From the NCBI RefSeq assembly GCF_016808335.1, contig NC_053149.1, forward strand, positions 14,125,714 through 14,189,713: a stretch of 64,000 bases of DNA. Reading direction: 5' to 3'. This DNA comes from Panicum virgatum (lineage: Eukaryota; Streptophyta; Magnoliopsida; Poales; Poaceae). Position 1 is the stretch's first letter. Each line of letters starts with the position of its first letter. The translations under genes were made by a program, and so were the position numbers. Below, in pieces: positions 37,969 to 49,189 of this stretch. Under the pieces are notes generated by a model. The model saw only the letters and a program-made list of their open reading frames with translations, ran no database searches and was not told the origin of the DNA.

Positions 37969-38827
37969 CTAATGATTCTTGCAAACACTCAAGACTCTTT
38001 AAGATATAGCTTAGATTGGTTCCAACGCTGTCACCTAACAAAGCACATGTGCAAGAATCCTTCTGTGTAGAACAGTGTTCTTTTGGACATGTAACATATC
38101 TATTGAGAACTGAAGGTTGTTGTTGCTTAGGTCGTTGGACTTTCTACTTGTAATCTGACGTTACCTCACAACCCCACCACCACCAAATTGTACTTTGATT
38201 GTTTGTGTATCTTGTGGGAAGGTGTTGCAGAAACCTACATAGTTATGTTGATCCTTCTTGTGTGCCTTGGTTATTTGACGTGCTATTAGCATCAGTTCAG
38301 CACGGTTAATACCAATTTTAATTTAAGATAGCGTATGCTTGTATTGCTATTACACTCAATAGTACTCCACTAAGAAACTAACTAAATCGCATTAACTTGT
38401 ATCTTTTCCTGCGCATGTCATTTGATCATACACATGAAAATTGAACGTGTCCAAATTTACTTTTTATGAATACAGTGGAATCGTAAAAGGATTTATTTGA
38501 GAATATTTGTAGTTCTTCTAGTACTCACTGGAATACTATCATCAGTTACACTGTTAACTGTTTACAACTAAAAACCAATATACTAGGAGAGCCAACCCAT
38601 GCGAGGCTTCCTGCGTCCTGACTTGAGACTAAATTTACACAACCAGTTTGTTAAGTATTTACAATACATACATATCTCCAAAGGGGTTCTCATGAAAGCT
38701 CTTTGCAAGTTCCACCAAGTTAGTGGCATACAAGAAGGTCTCTCCTGATCTTTTCACGTACCGCAAAACTCTTCTAGTATGTAAATATTACAGTACCAAA
38801 ACTATAAGATAGACTAAAGGCATGGAA
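37969..38827. other. Convergent 3' ends of MED27 and the Dof gene
   Basis: 860 bp between the MED27 stop (37968) and the Dof stop (38828). It should hold both 3' UTRs. No further gene is visible. Confidence 0.55.
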
Positions 38828-41765
38828 TCAAGAGCTCTCCTGGAACGATTGCAAGCGTGATAATGCTGCTGGATTGGCCTGCAAAACCTGAGCAGTATCT
38901 GATTTCTGGCCCTTGCTCTCGGCCTTGGACTGAAAAGGCTTGAAGGTGCCAGGGTCTCCGGGTTTGATGCCAAGGGTGGCCCATATTGAACTCTTTGCAG
39001 CCTCATCTGGATCATCGATCCGGAGTGTCTTAGGAACCCACAATGATTTCTCTTTCTTCTCCTCTTTCAATGGATTAGAGTCCCTGGAATGTTTACCAAG
39101 AGTAGGAGACCCATTACCTGAGCAGCTGCTGTTGCTTGATGATGGGGAGACACAACCGTTAGTTCTGATCCACGGTATGTTCCAGGTCGTGGCTGGCCAT
39201 CCAGACAAACAACCCCAAAGCGCAGGTGGCACAAGAGGGTATGGAAATGCTGGTCCAGGAAGTCTCGAGGCCGGCATCATGGGCGAGGTCATCCATGGAG
39301 CTGAAGCTGAACTAGTACTGCAACTCTCTGAAGCAGAAGCAGATTCAGGCATATTTTTACCTGGCACCATCACAGGGAGATTGTTCCATCCTACACTCCA
39401 AGGGTACATGAAAGGGGTTCCAAGGTAATACTGAGGCAATGAGGCAACTCCATTACAGTAAATGGGTGCTCCATTCTTATCGACGTGAATCATGTTTTCA
39501 GGCAGTCCATTGTATGATGTAACAGATGATGCACAAGAGTTGTCTTCCCTATTTTCTCCTCTTGGCGCTGATCCAGGGTTCTTTAAATTCTGTTCATCAA
39601 TGTTAAGTGCTGACGCCATTGATTCACAAAGTGGCACCTCAGGCCCAAATTTGAGAACTGTTTCATTGCGATTGGTTGGCTGTATTGAGGCAGAAGGTGG
39701 GGACACAAGAGCTTCAGGGAGCACTGATTTCGACATGTCAACTCTAGAACCGAGCATACAATCAGGGGCCATCAGTAATTGGCGGTAGTGCAATGATGCA
39801 TTCTTACTTTTGCGACGCCCAGCACCAACAGGTACATTCCTCATAGTGCCCCCTGCAGTCCAGTACCGCTGGCAATTCTTGCAGAAGTGCCTAGGTTGAT
39901 TAACATTATAGTTGTTGTAATAGCAGAACTTTGTGTCCATGCTGTTGCACCGAGGACAAGGTAGAATCTTATCTGGCTTCTTAAGTGTCTTGTCCTGACC
40001 TGATTCTTCATTGGATGTCTTCTCACTCTCCCCCTTTGGGTCTGATGCAGCTTTATCTTCAGTACTGTTCACCTGGCTTATATCTTTTTTGTTATGGTCT
40101 GAGGTAGGTAAAGTGCCTGGTTGTATATTTTCTGTCATTGATGATGCACCGACTTTCATTTGCTCATCCTTTTGCTCTTGTTGTGCATCAACCTTAATTT
40201 CACCATCATGTTCCTTTTGTGATGCATCATACTTCATTTCACCACCCTTCTCCTCTTGTGGCATGTCAACCTTCGTTTCATTACCCTTCTCTTGCGGCAT
40301 GTCAATCTTCATTTCATCACCCTTCTCTTGTAACGTGTCAACCTTCATTTCATTATCCTTCTCTTGTGGCATGTCAACCTTCATTTCACTATCTTCTTTA
40401 TCTTCTTCGATGTGTTGATCCTGCAAGATTATAGCAAGAAAATCTTTAACAGAAGAAAATTAAACCTTCACTGTACAGTTGAACATATAGATGAAGGACT
40501 AGCGATACTTGGATCAGTCACATTATTCGGCTTCACTTATTCTTATGATGAAGTTTATGAAATATGTAATTTTGTTAATCAAGGAATAGAAAGCATGGAA
40601 GCATTAATTCAGTAGTTAATCTTCAATGAGCAGATCATGCATGTTTTAATTAGGGTATATTGGGTAGAGAAATCAGCATAAGTCCATTGGATTCAAGCAT
40701 GGCAGCTAAGACATAAGTTTGATCAGCTTATGCAAAGGTACATGAAGAAAAAGATGCACAAAGCCCAAACACTATTGAGACAAGGGATGATAAAAGGCTG
40801 CTCTCTCCTATTCCTTTTTCTCACACACTCCCGCAGCCTCACCTTAGTATCACTTTCTATGATCTGTTACACAAATTACACCCATCCCAGGTTAATCAAG
40901 TAGACACTCTATTTCCGCATGAAAGAGAAGCGCCTAACTGCCCGCTCTTGGGCAAATGAAAGTGACAAGACCATGGTCCATGGACGGGAAGGACCACCAC
41001 AAGCTAAACGAAGCTAGATGTTGCACTGATTTGTTGCTTTGGACTCCTCAGCAATAACCATTTTTAAGGAAGCGAGAATGACAGCACCCTACTAATACCT
41101 ACTGCCCGCCCCATCTGCACCACCAGGAACCCACAGCCATGCAGTCTTTTGTGGCAGTTTACTTGGATTTCGGACACCAACAGCTTGAGTTCAAACTGAG
41201 ACTGGGATCAAAGCCCCTGATCTAGAACAGGGGAACTTTTTCCTTGCTTCTACAGGAGCTAAATGCTACCTACTAAATTCATGTAGTCCATTCACCTCCA
41301 AGGAATTAAAAAAAAAACATGTGATCCAAGATTCCAGACCCCAAATTGTGTATGGACGTTATTCTTTCTTAACACACTGTACGGACGGCAACTCGAATCC
41401 AAATCCTTTCCTCCTTGGGTCTATCTATCCAAATCCAGTTTCGCGCTGACCTTGATAGGCCTGTACATCGTAGCGCTCATACACAATTTGGGGTCTGTAC
41501 TTAAATTGCCGAGAAAACAAAGGAAATTTGAAGAAAAAAAAAGGTCTCACAAAAAGTTTGAGTATCCTTCCTGCGAAGCAACAGCGTGTAAGATCATACT
41601 AACCTCATCCGCCGCTGCCGCCTCCAGCGCCCGTGGCTGCAGCTCTTCCGGCGGCTGGTCGTGACAGGGCGGTTCCTCCGTTTCCGTGGTCCCCGGCGCT
41701 GGCTCAGGGGCCAGCGGGATCACCCGGCCGAAGAGCTTGATCCCAGGGTCCTTCTGATCCGACAT
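38828..41765 (-). CDS. CDF-type Dof zinc-finger transcription factor
   Basis: Exon 1 is 41765-41604 and exon 2 is 40420-38828 on the minus strand, joined by a 1.18 kb intron with GT/AG borders, giving 584 residues. Exon 1 encodes the N-terminal [10 protein letters not shown] motif of Cycling Dof Factors. The Dof finger [18 protein letters not shown]...FCKNCQRYW has Cys at about residues 209, 212, 234 and 237 (C-x2-C-x21-C-x2-C) and binds AAAG sites. The C-terminus has [20 protein letters not shown] and IWATLGIKP, the CDF motif recognised by FKF1/GI-type regulators in Arabidopsis. CDFs repress CONSTANS-type flowering genes and affect nitrogen and stress responses; which role applies here is not visible. 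Residues about 66-145 are seven charged repeats ([15 protein letters not shown]). It is convergent with MED27. Confidence 0.93.
40148..40387 (-). repeat. In-frame tandem repeat coding for [11 protein letters not shown] units
   Basis: About seven imperfect units of 11-13 codons within Dof exon 2, all in frame. The plus strand shows repeated 'catgtcaaccttcatttca' strings. Unit length and register vary slightly, and later units diverge ([23 protein letters not shown]). Confidence 0.85.
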
Positions 41766-41950
41766 CCTCGTCCGGCCCGCGGGGCCGACAGGAACGCAGG
41801 CCGCTGCTGCTTCCGCGCTCTCGAAGCGGCGAGAGAGCAACCGAACTCTGTGTGTGTGGGAGCGAGAGCGAGAGAGAGAGAAGAGAGTAATGGATATAGG
41901 CTATAGCTTGCTCTACATGGGAATGAGATGTTGCGGAATTGGGGAAAAAA
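41766..41950 (-). promoter_or_regulatory. 5' leader of the Dof gene with GA repeat
   Basis: Just upstream of the Dof start, a (GA)n-rich tract lies at about 41859-41887 on the plus strand, i.e. a CT-rich leader in the mRNA, common in plant 5' UTRs. No TATA box is certain. Confidence 0.4.
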
Positions 41951-41997
41951 CAGAGGAATTTGAGATGGGGCCTCGCTATTAAAATTGTGTCATGCAA

Positions 41998-42216
41998 GCG
42001 TGTGTTTAGATTCGTAAAATAGTGGTAAAAAGGTTACATCGGACACTGTAGCATACTGTAGCATTTTCGTTTGTTTGTGGTAATTGTTGTCCTAACCTAA
42101 CTAGCCTCAAAAGATTCGTCTCGTCGTGTACATCAAAACTATGCAATTAGTTTTTTATTTATCTACATTTAATGCTCCATGCATGAGGTAAAAGATTTGA
42201 TGTGATAGGTGAATAG
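41998..42216. mobile_element. MITE fragment
   Basis: Carries 'tgtttagattcgtaaaa', 'actgtagcatactgtagca', 'gcctcaaaagattcgtctcg' and 'aattagttttttatttatctacatttaatgctccatgcat', the right-half signature shared by the other MITEs here. A complete inverted left end is not seen, so it is probably truncated. Confidence 0.5.
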
Positions 42217-42219
42217 TGA

Positions 42220-42576
42220 GACCCTGTTTAGTTCCCACCCTGTAAACGCAAAAACGCAAAATTTTGCGAAGAAATCTTGCTAATTTGAAGTAGTAAATAA
42301 AATCTATTTACAAATTTTTTTTGCATGGATGGGCTGTAAATCACGAGACGAATCTAATGCGCCTACTTAATCCATGATTTGCAACAGTGATGCTACAATA
42401 ACCATCTGCTAATTATTGCTTAATCATGGATTAATTAGCATCATTAGATTCGTCTCGCGATTTACAACTCATCTGTGCAAAAAGTTTTGTAAATAGACTT
42501 CATTTAGTACTTCAAATTGGCAAGATTCCGTCGCAAAATTTTTTGCGTTTACATGTAAAGAGAACTAAACAGGGCC
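42220..42576. mobile_element. MITE with GRCCCTGTTTAGTTC ends
   Basis: Left end GACCCTGTTTAGTTC and right end reversed GGCCCTGTTTAGTTC, TSD TGA at 42217-42219 and 42577-42579. The element folds for most of its 357 bp: 'gtaaacgcaaaa..cgcaaaattttgcg' pairs with its counterpart at the right, and the centre pairs around 'cgagacgaatctaatgcgcc'. There is no ORF. Confidence 0.85.
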
Positions 42577-42866
42577 TGAAGTTTGGAGATAAAAATTTTG
42601 GAAGTGAACACAGCCCAAACCAAAAAGTTTGTCGAGAGTTGCAAGAACATCCCCAAGGAATGCAAAAAAACGAAATATGAGCCCGTTGATACCGACAAAA
42701 GCACGTGAGAGGGTCTATTTGGATTTTGGATAGTGGGATTCAGGACAGTAGGGGTTCTGGATATGATGGGTTCTAATCTTTTGGGGAAAAGTCAAATTGG
42801 ATTTCGGTCAAATTTAAACTAACTCTTCAAATTTGCGGCGTATACTCGTATCCAAGCACAGATTTA

Positions 42867-43249
42867 GGGAGACATATCTGGTGCAATCACGGAACTGGTG
42901 AAATTACTGTGCAATCCGACTAAAAAGGTCTTCAAAAAATTCTGAAAAAAATCATGAATGTACATCTCGGTCTACCCCATCTACATATAAAATTTCATGG
43001 TCAAATTCATCTTACTCTAGCAGTTACAAAAAAGACAAATTTGGGCTGCATTTGAACGTTACTGATTGTCAGAAAATTTGTCTTTTTTGTAACTGCAAGT
43101 GTAAGATGAATTTGATCGTGGAAATTTATATGTAGATGGGGTAGACCGAGATGTACATTCATGATTTTTTTCAGAATTTTTTGAAGACCTTTTTAGTCGG
43201 ATTGCACGGTGATTTCACCAGTTCTGTGATTGCACCAGATATGTCTCCC
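42867..43249. mobile_element. 383 bp foldback element with 7 bp TSD
   Basis: Begins GGGAGACATATCTGGTGCAA and ends with its reverse complement. The arms of about 165 bp are nearly identical, separated by a short centre around 43050. AGATTTA flanks it at 42860-42866 and 43250-43256. There is no ORF of note and I do not recognise the family; superfamily is uncertain because a 7 bp TSD fits neither hAT (8) nor Mutator (9) exactly. Confidence 0.85.
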
Positions 43250-43475
43250 AGATTTAGTACTAGTACACATAAACGGCAATCAAATATTGTGAATATAGGT
43301 TTGGTCCCCTCATCCAAACTATGCTATCCCATCATCTGTTTGACTCGCAGGTTTAGTCCTTGAATTTGGTATCAATAGGAGAATTAAATATGTACTAACC
43401 GAGCTGATCTGCACAGTTGTGGCTATTATCACTTAAATTTCATTTGTCCTATTAGCTTGCATTAATCCATATTTA

Positions 43476-43800
43476 CTCCCCCTGTTCTGAAATGTAGATC
43501 ATTCCAGGATTTTTTTTCAACAGATTATGGAGATGGAGAAAAGACTCTCCTACCCCTAATTATTAAGTATTGGTACTCTATTTGAGTAATTAAATATATG
43601 CTAATTAAAGTATCATGCTCTTTTCCATACACCTTCTCCACATGCACCTCCCCTACACGGCTACCTGCATATTTTTCTATTGGAAAAGATCCAAAAATAA
43701 TGTACAATTAGGATGGTTTGATTCACCTCAATATAGAATGTCTTACGTTTGAGTACAAAATTTAAACTCTAAAATGTCCTACATTTCAGGACCGAGTGAG
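43476..43800. mobile_element. Stowaway-like MITE
   Basis: Ends CTCCCCCTGTTCTGAAATG and, reversed, CTCACTCGGTCCTGAAATG, both continuing TAG. TA lies at 43474-43475 and 43801-43802. 325 bp, no ORF. Confidence 0.85.
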
Positions 43801-43802
43801 TA

Positions 43803-44758
43803 GCTTATTATCATATCTAGGGTTAAATTTTTAGTCCCTCACTTCTAGCCCATTCAAACGGGTCTTATTCCACCGTTGTCCAATTTTCTCGATTTAAAAT
43901 AATTTACAAATCTATTTGATTTAACGAGTTTTAATTGAGCCTCATCCAGGAAACAAACTTGCATCCCCAGTTTTTATAATATTTTTTCCCGTAAGAAACA
44001 CTACGGTGTGACGAGATTAAATGGAACGCCAGATGCCGAACTTTCTCAAAAGTTTTGTGAGGTACAGAATCGTCTGGGGTGCTCGTCGCAAAAAGACGCA
44101 GTGCACGATCCGGGGTTCGTGACCGGGAGAGGAGCCGCCGGTGCGGCAGCGCGGTGCGCGCGGGACAGCTGGCGTCCAGGTCAGCGGCGCGCGGCGGCCG
44201 CCAGCCACGAGTTTTTCGTGGCTGGGGAGGCCGCGCGGGTGTGACGTCGTCGATGCGAATCTCGCGGAAAGGGCGGCCACGAGCCACCAGCCCGCCCTCG
44301 TTTTTCGTCTCTCTTCCTCCGGCTGTGTTTATTCCGTCACATCAAAATATTAAATATAGCAAATAACACAGGTATGAAACACTAAATATGGATAAACAAA
44401 ATAATTTATTACACAATTTGGATGTACGTTACGAGATGAATCTTTTGAACCTAATTAGCTTATGATAAAACAATATTTATCACATACAAATAAAAAATAC
44501 TACAATACTTTTCAACTTCACTTTTCGCAAATTTTTCCCATCACAGCACACAGCCTCCGTCCCTTTTTCGCCGCCGCCGCGCAGCGCAGCCTAGCCTGCT
44601 AGGAGGGCCCACTGGCCACATGCCAGCGCGTGCTGCTTCTCACGTGCGGTCTGGCTCGGCTGCTGCCGGGGCCACCTGGCTGTGAGCCTGTCGGCGGATG
44701 CATGGATCAGTGGGGCCGGCCGACAGGCCCGGGTGTGTGCGGCTGAGGCCGCGGCTGA
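43803..44758. other. Intergenic, with GC-rich patches and a MITE remnant
   Basis: Two GC-rich patches (about 44090-44330 and 44560-44758) carry overlapping ORFs on several frames with no recognisable domain; these look compositional. Between them (about 44345-44530) is an AT-rich stretch with 'acgagatgaatcttttgaacctaattag', a remnant of the local MITE family. Confidence 0.4.
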
Positions 44759-45093
44759 GGCCGTGTTTGTTTTTCAGTAGCATAGCATACCACACATTTT
44801 CTGATAAAAGAATTTTCAATGCATGAAGTACTAAACGAAGCTTATTTGCAAAATATTTTCACGGATGGTTGTAACTTTTCACGACGAATCTAATGATAGT
44901 AATTAATCGATGATTGGCTACAGTGATGCTACAGTAACCATCTTCTAATCGTGCGGTCAAAAGCCTCATTAGGTTCGTCTCGCGAAGTAGAACACGGCTG
45001 TGGAGTTAGTTTTGTAAATTACCTTTATTTAGTACCCCTAATTATTAGTTAAAATTTTTGTGCTACTTGTGCTAACCTAAACCAAACAGGGCC
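44759..45093. mobile_element. MITE with GGCCSTGTTTG ends
   Basis: Left end GGCCGTGTTTGTTTT and right end reversed GGCCCTGTTTGGTTT, TSD TGA at 44756-44758 and 45094-45096. The interior shows 'cgacgaatctaatgatagtaattaatcgatgattggctacagtgatgctacagtaacc', as in its relatives. 335 bp. Confidence 0.82.
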
Positions 45094-45096
45094 TGA

Positions 45097-46903
45097 CGTT
45101 TGGGCTGGGAGTTACAAGAAGAAGGGTTTGGCTAGGCCGAGCCCGAGTAGCTACTAGCTTTGCAGTGGTTTTTGGCTGGTGAAATCATGGTTTGGCTAAG
45201 ATTGACTTCAACAAATGATGCATTTACATTTTTGCCTCTCCGAGAGTTACTGTTCACACAAGAAAAACGTCTCCAACAGACGACGCATCTATGGAAGGCA
45301 GATTGGCTTGGAGCAGAACGCCTCTCTCCTCGAACGCATCTGTAGCGGAGTCTAACCACCTCGACTTCGCGCCACAGCTCGGAACGGAAGTCCACCGTCC
45401 ACCGTCCCCAATGCCATGGCCGAAAAGGACCCGCGCTCCAGGCTGCCACGGAGCTCGACCGACAGCGCACAGATCCGAGCCTGAGCTCGGCCATGGCCTC
45501 CGCCGCGCGCGGATCCGGTGCCGTGCGGACCTCCGCCAAGACAGAGAGGAGGAGGAGGAGGGAGGGAGGGCGAGGGCCGGCGAGGAGAAAGACCGGAGAG
45601 AGAGGGCCGCCGGATCTCTGCTCGAGCGGCCGCTGCCGGATCTCTGCTCGAGCCGCCGCGCTCCGCCCCTGATCTAGCCGCCAGAGGGTGAAGCGTCTTG
45701 TACTTCCTGTGCGCGAGGCAAATCAATGAATGTAATCTTCATTTTGCATTCGTTTGTTGGACTCGGTCTAAACAAGAAGTTCTGCAACTCTGGTGCAATT
45801 TTTGTCCTCCTCCTCCTGTTGGCGTGTGGAAAAGTGTTTCGTAGCTGTGGGGACTGTGAGGTACTAGTATTTTTTTATCCAAAAGTGCAAGTGGCTTATC
45901 TGAAGTTCATTCCATAGTCATACCTTGGTTTGCATTTTTTTAATTTGTCCTCGTAATAGTTTTTTTTTTGCGAGGTCTCGTGTAGTTGTTAGCAGCACGG
46001 TCCATCCGATCCTCATGCCTCTACTTCCTTTCGTGTGCCATCTCATTCTCTCTTTTTTCAGTTTTTGTAAGCTTTCTGTCTGTAATATAATCAACTAACT
46101 TTAGCTATCGTACAAACAAAATTTGTGTTCATGGACGAAGTAACCTTCATAGATTTAGTGTTGGGGAGGTTATAACAGCAAGAGTAGCAAGCACATTGAT
46201 AGAGGTCCACAGGACGATGACGGAGGAGCAATAGCGTACAATATGAGAGTGTGGTCTGAACTCTGAGCCTAAGCTAGTAAGATGGTGTGCTTCCTGAAGT
46301 TAAGGGCGCATGTAAAGGTTTGTAAAGGTGCGAAAGTGTAATTAATATGCCCGCATATATTAAAGAAGAGGAAAAATCGAATTCCATCCAATAACAGAGG
46401 GTCGTCAAATTAATGGAACAAGTTCTCTCATGCTTAATCCGGTAATGAAGCTATGAAAAGAATAACCGGATAGAGCGCCAACTTTCAAACGGTAAAGCCC
46501 TGCATGTGTGCACAATGCTACCTAGGGGTGTCTATTAGTGATCTTTAGGTGTATTTTCAATCCTCTTTAATTCAAAATTTTATATTACTTCTTCAAAATC
46601 AAATCTTCTTTTGAAAAATTAGTGTAAAACTTTGAATTAAAAAGAGTTAGAGGTGCAACTAAAGTTCACCAATTTGCATCCTAATGCTACATAAAAGTCT
46701 CCAAAATTAGCTCGGCCACATAAAAAAATCAAGTGGATTCCCACGTTGGAATCAAAATCCACTAGCCTAGCTGCGGGTCCCGCCGTCCCTACACGCCACG
46801 TGTCTGGCGCACGAGATCTTTCCTCAGGGCGCATTTCCAGCCACTAGTTTTTCTCTCTACCTCGCAAATTCTTTTTTTTACTGATCTAACTTGTAGTACA
46901 AGG
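45097..46903. other. Intergenic, GC-rich island and probable degenerate MITE
   Basis: 45290-45680 is GC-rich with long frames on both strands (for example 45132-45539 minus), but no conserved motif is visible. About 46526-46688 shows a degenerate inverted repeat ('agtgatctttaggtg...ctctttaattcaaaattttat' against its complement), probably an old MITE. The rest is AT-rich without a gene. Confidence 0.4.
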
Positions 46904-47120
46904 TGTAACATCTGAACTTACACATAAAACTCCACACATACCACACTTACACATACCACACACATTATCTATGTGCAAACTAAGACCTACAACCTACACT
47001 CACACGCCTGTTGTAACATCTGAACTTACACATAAAACTCCACACATACCACACTCACACACACCACACACATTATCTATGTGCAAACTAAGACGTACAA
47101 CCTACACTCACACGCCTGTT
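46904..47120. repeat. Tandem duplication, 108 bp period
   Basis: TGTAACATCTGAACTTACAC starts at 46904 and again at 47012; the two units differ at a handful of sites. Each contains CA-rich strings ('acacacattatctatgtgc', 'cctacactcacacgcctgtt'). Confidence 0.85.
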
Positions 47121-47660
47121 TTAAAGAAATGGTCTCGAACATCGGTACCCAGCATATGTTGTAGGCCACTGGGGAGTGAGAAACGCGGAATCCATTGCTG
47201 GGAATCGAACCCGCGCCGGCCGCCCGCACACACCCGCGGTACGCTCGGTTCTCTCGCAAATCCATTTCACCCATGCGAGATTCGCAATTCCAATTCCAAC
47301 GGCTGATGGCTTTGTGGCTGTGGATCTCCGGTTTGGCACGCGACTGGGAGCGGACCGCTGCTTTTGTGGGACCCACGGCTCGCTTTCCTCCACGTGGTGC
47401 CATGGGCCCCAAAATAAATGGTATCCTTATTTGTTTCTCCGGTTTTGCAGCCGCTGTTCGTGTGTCTCCGGTTTTGTTTACACAGCTGGGACTGGGCTTT
47501 GTACGCTGGCCATGGCAAGGGGTAGGGGTCAAGGGGTTTCGGAGGTCTTTAGGCTGTCTTTACTTGCTGTACTCTAAGTCTCTCTTCTAAAAGGAATATT
47601 TTTATCTGATCATCGAGATTATCTGTTTTTCGTTTAGTTTCGCTGCACTCGTTCATCCTC
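47121..47660. other. Intergenic; possible SINE-like remnant
   Basis: On the minus strand, GGGTTCGATTCCCAGCAATG (about 47212-47193) matches a tRNA-type B box, but no convincing A box or cloverleaf precedes it. The adjoining CA/TG-rich tandem repeat could be the tail of such an element. No gene supported. Confidence 0.35.
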
Positions 47661-47689
47661 TATATCTCTACTCTATACCAACAACCAGA

Positions 47690-48640
47690 CAGGGGGACCA
47701 TATGCCAGATTTTTTTTACCCCCTCTGTGCCCTCTCTCTCTCCTCCCTCCCGTTCTCCCCCGCGCCCCCCTCTCTCTTCTCTCTCTCGCCGGCCGTGCCT
47801 CCCACCTCCTCTCCCCGGCGGCCTCCCTCGGCCTTCCCGCCCCGGCGGCCTCCCCTCCTCGGTGGTGGCTGCCCGTGGCGGCGGCGGCGGCGGCCCTAGC
47901 AGCGCGAGCGCTGCGGGGCGCGAAGCGACGCGGCGGCAAGAGCGCCGAGAAGCTGCGGCGCGCGGGGCTCGTGCTCGCGCGAGCAGCGGTGGTGTGCGTC
48001 CGCGGCGGCGAGCGTGCGCGCTGCGAGGCGTAGGCGGACGGCGCGGCGACTGGCCACGCGGGACGTGCACGGCCGCCGGCGGTGCGGCACCCCTCCTCTC
48101 CCTCGTCCCCCTCCCCCGTCTCCCTCGTCCTCCTCTCCGGCGAGCTCGAGCTCGGCTTCTCCGGCGGCTCGAGGCGGAGACCCGCCCCGCGGCCGCCTCC
48201 ATGGCCAGCGGCCGGGCACGCGGCGCGCAGAAGCCGGGCACGCGACGCGCGGCGGCCAAGCGCGCGGCGGTCGGGCACGCGGCGCGGAGGACGACGGCGG
48301 CGGCTGGGCCGCGGCGGCATGCGGCGGCTCGCGGCGGACGGGCACGGCACGCGGGACGCGCATGGCGGCCGAGCACGCGGCGTTGCGGAGGGCGGCACAC
48401 GGCGGCAGGCCTCACCCTTTCCTCTCTGGAGCGCGGTGGCCTGGCCGCGGGAGGCACGCAGCGGCGCAGCGTGCGGCGACGTCAGGTCGGGGCGGTGCGA
48501 AGCGGCGCTGTGCGCGCGGGGGCTGGCCCCACACTGCTTCGGTGGCCGATAGCAGTGCTCCGGCACCTCCGCTCAGAATAGCGGGACGGGGAGACTCCGC
48601 TTGTTTAGCGGACCTCTCCCAGTATGCCACTGCAGCTCCA
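47690..48640. other. GC-rich island without recognisable gene
   Basis: About 950 bp of very GC-rich sequence opens with a CT-rich leader-like stretch (47720-47800) and carries open frames over 280 codons on both strands. All are Arg/Ala/Pro/Gly-rich and overlap one another, as expected when GC content removes stop codons. I see no domain. It could be a captured gene 5' end or a lineage-specific gene. Confidence 0.35.
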
Positions 48641-48970
48641 AAAACTGAAAAAGCTTACTGAAGGGAGCTTTTCAGTTCACCGGTGTGGACAGCCTTATAG
48701 CTTCCGCCCCACATGTATTGACCTTAATCCTAGCTCAGTCTCAACTGATGTCTGCCCATCGTCCGGATACGGGGAGCACCAGCACCGTAGTGCAAAGAGG
48801 GGTGTGCTACTGTGCTGGTGTTAGATCACACGCGCTAGCCACTCAGCTTTCCATTTTATTTATAAACGCTGCTTTTGTAGAGCAAACCTTTGATCATGAA
48901 TTACTAGTTCACTAAATTTTTTTGTAAGAATTTACGTTATTAATCTCGTGTTCGAATAATTTCTTTTATA

Positions 48971-49187
48971 CTTCCTCCGTCTCAAAATAAATGCAATTTT
49001 AAGACTAGACACGTAAACCAATGCATGATGCGAAATTACCAAAATACCTCTTGTTTTTTATGAGAATGATCTAGATAATGTCTTGTCTCCGGAAACTCTT
49101 GTCTTTTGTAGTAGTAGGGTCAAAATAGCATTTTTTTGTGAGACAAATTTTAATTCTAGATGTGTAATTATGTTAGAACGGAGGGAG
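48971..49187. mobile_element. Stowaway-like MITE
   Basis: Ends CTTCCTCCGTCTCAAAATAA and, reversed, CTCCCTCCGTTCTAACATAA, TA at 48969-48970 and 49188-49189. 217 bp, no ORF. Confidence 0.85.
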
Positions 49188-49189
49188 TA

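Noticed and set aside
37673..38041. 122-codon minus-strand ORF at the MED27 3' end
   Set aside because: It runs opposite to MED27 exons 6-7 and has no motif; an antisense shadow.
39841..40418. Plus-strand ORFs opposite the Dof gene
   Set aside because: They mirror the in-frame repeats and Dof finger of the real minus-strand gene.
47193..47215. tRNA-like B box on the minus strand
   Set aside because: No A box, anticodon arm or acceptor pairing could be built, so no tRNA gene is called; only a possible SINE remnant is mentioned.
47660..48661. ORFs of 215-297 codons on both strands
   Set aside because: They overlap one another in several frames with biased composition, which is what stop-poor GC-rich DNA gives by chance. 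Listed only as an island.
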